Source: Bacteroidales bacterium (lineage in GTDB: Bacteria > Bacteroidota > Bacteroidia > Bacteroidales > UBA7960). Taken from it: a DNA stretch of 6,603 bases. Numbering within the stretch: position 1 is the first letter of the stretch; every line of letters begins with the position of its first letter. The stretch spans positions 1 through 6,603 of the forward strand of contig PWNO01000197.1 in assembly GCA_003557765.1 (NCBI GenBank). The letters are read 5' to 3'. Under the pieces are notes generated by a model. It was not told where the DNA came from. It worked only from the letters and a program-made list of their open reading frames with translations, and did not search any database. The position numbers and the translations under genes were made by a program. Shown piece by piece: positions 5,155 through 6,603 of the stretch.

Positions 5155-5880
5155 TTATGAAATCGCCCAAAGGTTATCAATAACGGACAAAATTATGTAA
5201 AAAATAAGAAAGAGCGGGGCTGCGGCTAGACCAAAAGTTATCAACAGCAACACGCAACCGGCTAAAAATATATATCGAATGCGGTTTTGTGGCCATTTCA
5301 GGCTTTCTGTTTTGAGTGAGAACATGTTTACCGGGGCCACCAGAAGCAGTGCAAGCACCAGAGAAAGGATCAACATAATAGGGAAATGGCTTGTAACAGC
5401 AACCAGGGTGCGGTGCATCACATGCTCCGTCGCAGCATATTCCAGCACGAAAGGGATGGAGGCAATCAACAGCGCATTGGCCGGAGTGGGAAGTCCTACG
5501 AAGTAGGTGTGTTGTTTTTCATCCGTGTTGAATATGGCCAGCCGCAAACCCGAAAACACCGCGATTAAAAAAGCCAGCATAGGCCAAACAAATATGCTGC
5601 TTTCGGGGTTAAACTTATAAAGCGAAACAACCAGGTACTGATACATGATGCAGGCAGGAGCAACCCCAAAGCTTACGAGGTCGGCGAGCGAGTCAAGTTG
5701 TTTGCCTGTTTCTGATCCGGCCTGAAACCAACGTGCCAGGGCTCCATCCAAAAAATCAAGTATTGCACAAATCAGGATCAGGAGCGCCGCTGTAGCCAGC
5801 AGACCCTCAAATGCAGCTACAATGGCTGCACATCCTAAAAATAAGTTGATCAACGTGACGGTGTTCGGGATCATCTTCAT
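5155..5880 (-). CDS. pssA: CDP-diacylglycerol-serine O-phosphatidyltransferase (phosphatidylserine synthase)
   Basis: The 241-residue membrane protein has the complete CDP-alcohol phosphotransferase motif D-x2-DG-x2-AR-x8-G-x3-D-x3-D at residues 42-67 (D42, D45, G46, A49, R50, G59, D63, D67). The acidic residues bind the metal ions that act on CDP-diacylglycerol. Several hydrophobic segments fit an inner-membrane enzyme: about 11-40, 74-110, 120-145, 160-185 and 205-238. It makes phosphatidylserine, the precursor of phosphatidylethanolamine. Phosphatidylserine rather than phosphatidylglycerol synthesis is inferred from the N-terminus (PNTVTLINLFLGC) and from family size. The start at 5880 has no SD; M3 is an alternative. 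A small gene diverges only 16 nt away, so any pssA promoter must overlap that gene. Confidence 0.9.
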   Translation of the reverse strand: MKMIPNTVTLINLFLGCAAIVAAFEGLLATAALLILICAILDFLDGALARWFQAGSETGKQLDSLADLVSFGVAPACIMYQYLVVSLYKFNPESSIFVWPMLAFLIAVFSGLRLAIFNTDEKQHTYFVGLPTPANALLIASIPFVLEYAATEHVMHRTLVAVTSHFPIMLILSLVLALLLVAPVNMFSLKTESLKWPQNRIRYIFLAGCVLLLITFGLAAAPLFLIFYIILSVIDNLWAIS

Positions 5881-5896
5881 TTGTCAGGATTTTTTT

Positions 5897-6142
5897 ATGA
5901 AAAAGAATGATTTTGAGCGAGCTCCATTAAAGGAGAAAGTATATCGGGTATTTGAAAGCGGCAAGCCCCTTGCTGACCGCCGTTTCCTATACTTTCATAT
6001 TCGCTTGTATGCCCTGCATGATTTTTATGCGGAGATCTGGTATATTCCCAGCACCAATAAGATTGACCGCATACATACCCTCGAACTCAATGAGGTGTTG
6101 CAAATCTATGACAGTCAACTCGACATTTCCGGTTTATTATGA
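5897..6142 (+). CDS. Small uncharacterised protein divergent from pssA
   Basis: An 81-codon ORF starts at ATG 5897, with AGGA 7 nt upstream (5886-5889), and ends with TGA at 6140-6142. I do not recognise a named family, though it resembles from memory small uncharacterised proteins of Bacteroidota. It appears soluble: a charged N-terminal helix (APLKEKVYRVFESGK, 9-23), then an aromatic-rich stretch (FLYFHIRLYALHDFYAEIWYI, 30-50) likely to form a beta hairpin, then a short loop PSTNKIDRI and a C-terminal helix (LNEVLQIYD). Composition and codon use look like a real protein, unlike the ORF that follows. There is no signal peptide or membrane segment. It is convergent with the S41 protease gene. 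Confidence 0.75.
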   Translation: MKKNDFERAPLKEKVYRVFESGKPLADRRFLYFHIRLYALHDFYAEIWYIPSTNKIDRIHTLELNEVLQIYDSQLDISGLL

Positions 6143-6147
6143 TAAGG

Positions 6148-6194
6148 GCAAGTTGCACGGCAGGTCAACATGATCCTGTCTCCGTGCAACTTGC
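6148..6194. repeat. Perfect 13-bp inverted repeat just after the small gene (possible bidirectional 3'-end hairpin)
   Basis: GCAAGTTGCACGG (6148-6160) is exactly complementary to CCGTGCAACTTGC (6182-6194). Inside the 21-nt loop CAGG (6161-6164) and CCTG (6175-6178) add four pairs with a 3-nt bulge. The hairpin starts 5 nt after the stop codon of the small gene, in the gap between convergent genes. There is no T-tract on either strand, so it is not a classic intrinsic terminator. It could stabilise a 3' end or be a small repeat family. Confidence 0.7.
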
Positions 6195-6257
6195 GCTCCG
6201 GGTCTGCTGCATTTTCGATTTCCTGGAGAGATATGCCTCCCATATACCGCTTACCAG

Positions 6258-6295
6258 GCAACCCGTGAGTACCAAAACCTTCTTAAACGGGTTGC
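6258..6295. repeat. Perfect 9-bp inverted repeat, second hairpin in the convergent gap
   Basis: GCAACCCGT (6258-6266) pairs perfectly with ACGGGTTGC (6287-6295) around a 20-nt loop. No T-tract follows on either strand. Further weak dyads follow at 6356-6378 (CTTTCC/GGAAAG) and 6388-6400 (TTTGGT-G-ACCAAA). The last lies 20 nt beyond the stop of the S41 protease gene. Together they suggest a structured 3' region shared by the two convergent transcripts. Confidence 0.55.
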
Positions 6296-6419
6296 AATCC
6301 CTGTTATTCCATCATTCACCTGATTCATTCACAACACGTGCCATTATTCGCAATTCTTTCCCATTGCAGGCAGGAAAGTTTCAACGGTTTGGTGACCAAA
6401 TCAGGCCATACCATGCAAT

Positions 6420-6603
6420 TTACGGTGCACGGTCCGGATACGGCGGAATGGGGTGAATTTTCTGGTCATAATCTTCCATGCGCTTGAGAGCCTCTTCAAT
6501 GGCCCGGTTCAACTGCTCATCGATTCCTTCAAACTCTTTGGCGGGATCGTTTTCCACAAAAATGTCAGGTTCCACGCCGATGCCTTCAATGATCCAATCC
6601 TCA
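6420..6603 (-). CDS. S41 family / tricorn-like protease, C-terminal 60 residues (partial)
   Basis: The minus strand is open from the window edge to TAA at 6422-6420 and encodes [20 protein letters not shown], then [20 protein letters not shown] and a Pro-rich tail [10 protein letters not shown]. This matches the C-terminal tail of secreted S41/tricorn-type proteases of Bacteroidota, where W-I-x-E-G-x-G-V-x-P-D-I-x-V-x-N-D-P follows the Ser/Lys or Ser-His protease core and is followed by a D-x-Q-L-x-x-A-I helix. The catalytic region, any propeller or PDZ domains and the start lie outside the window, so activity and export cannot be judged. It is convergent with the small gene at 5897-6142. Confidence 0.85.
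   Translation of the reverse strand, partial: EDWIIEGIGVEPDIFVENDPAKEFEGIDEQLNRAIEEALKRMEDYDQKIHPIPPYPDRAP

Noticed and set aside
1..6603. A novel defence, mobile or biosynthetic system
   Set aside because: Every large gene belongs to a known housekeeping or secreted protease family, and no repeat-spacer, transposase, phage or defence gene is present.

Overview
The window is a chromosomal stretch from a member of the Bacteroidota (Bacteroidetes). Three things point there. The promoters have the phylum-specific form (TTTG, about 19 nt, TAnnTTTG). Most genes have no Shine-Dalgarno (SD) sequence. The gene order is one I know from that phylum: rpsU, xerC, hpf, then a tRNA-Thr/tRNA-Tyr cluster that normally leads into tuf and the secE-nusG-ribosomal protein genes. 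A purS gene argues loosely for a lineage outside the gut Bacteroides, many of which use one long PurL; that is inference.

Nearly everything is on the minus strand, so it is best read from right to left. At 6603-6420 is the C-terminus of an S41/tricorn-like protease that begins outside the window. A 277-nt convergent intergenic region follows (6419-6143), holding two long perfect inverted repeats. The only plus-strand gene that looks real is a small uncharacterised gene at 5897-6142, divergent from pssA. Then on the minus strand come pssA (5880-5155, phospholipid synthesis), a 155-nt gap built largely of a phased 7-bp repeat, purS (4999-4736, purine synthesis), a YraN/UPF0102 nuclease-like gene (4665-4306), a 205-nt gap, and an exported dipeptidyl peptidase IV-like S9 protease (4100-1905).

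The left third is a translation-related block: rpsU (ribosomal protein bS21), xerC (chromosome dimer resolution recombinase), hpf (ribosome hibernation factor), tRNA-Thr(TGT) and the start of tRNA-Tyr(GTA). Two near-perfect Bacteroidota promoters drive it, one in front of rpsU and one in front of the tRNAs; a weaker one may serve xerC-hpf. Only rpsU and hpf have clear SD-like sites. That is notable because bS21 is known to help hide the anti-SD in Bacteroidota ribosomes, so these ribosome-related genes may respond to bS21-deficient ribosomes.

I see no mobile element, CRISPR array, phage gene or defence system, and no convincing new multi-gene system. The window is a conserved housekeeping region. 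Its interest lies in regulatory signals, the heptamer repeat, the hairpins and the small orphan gene.
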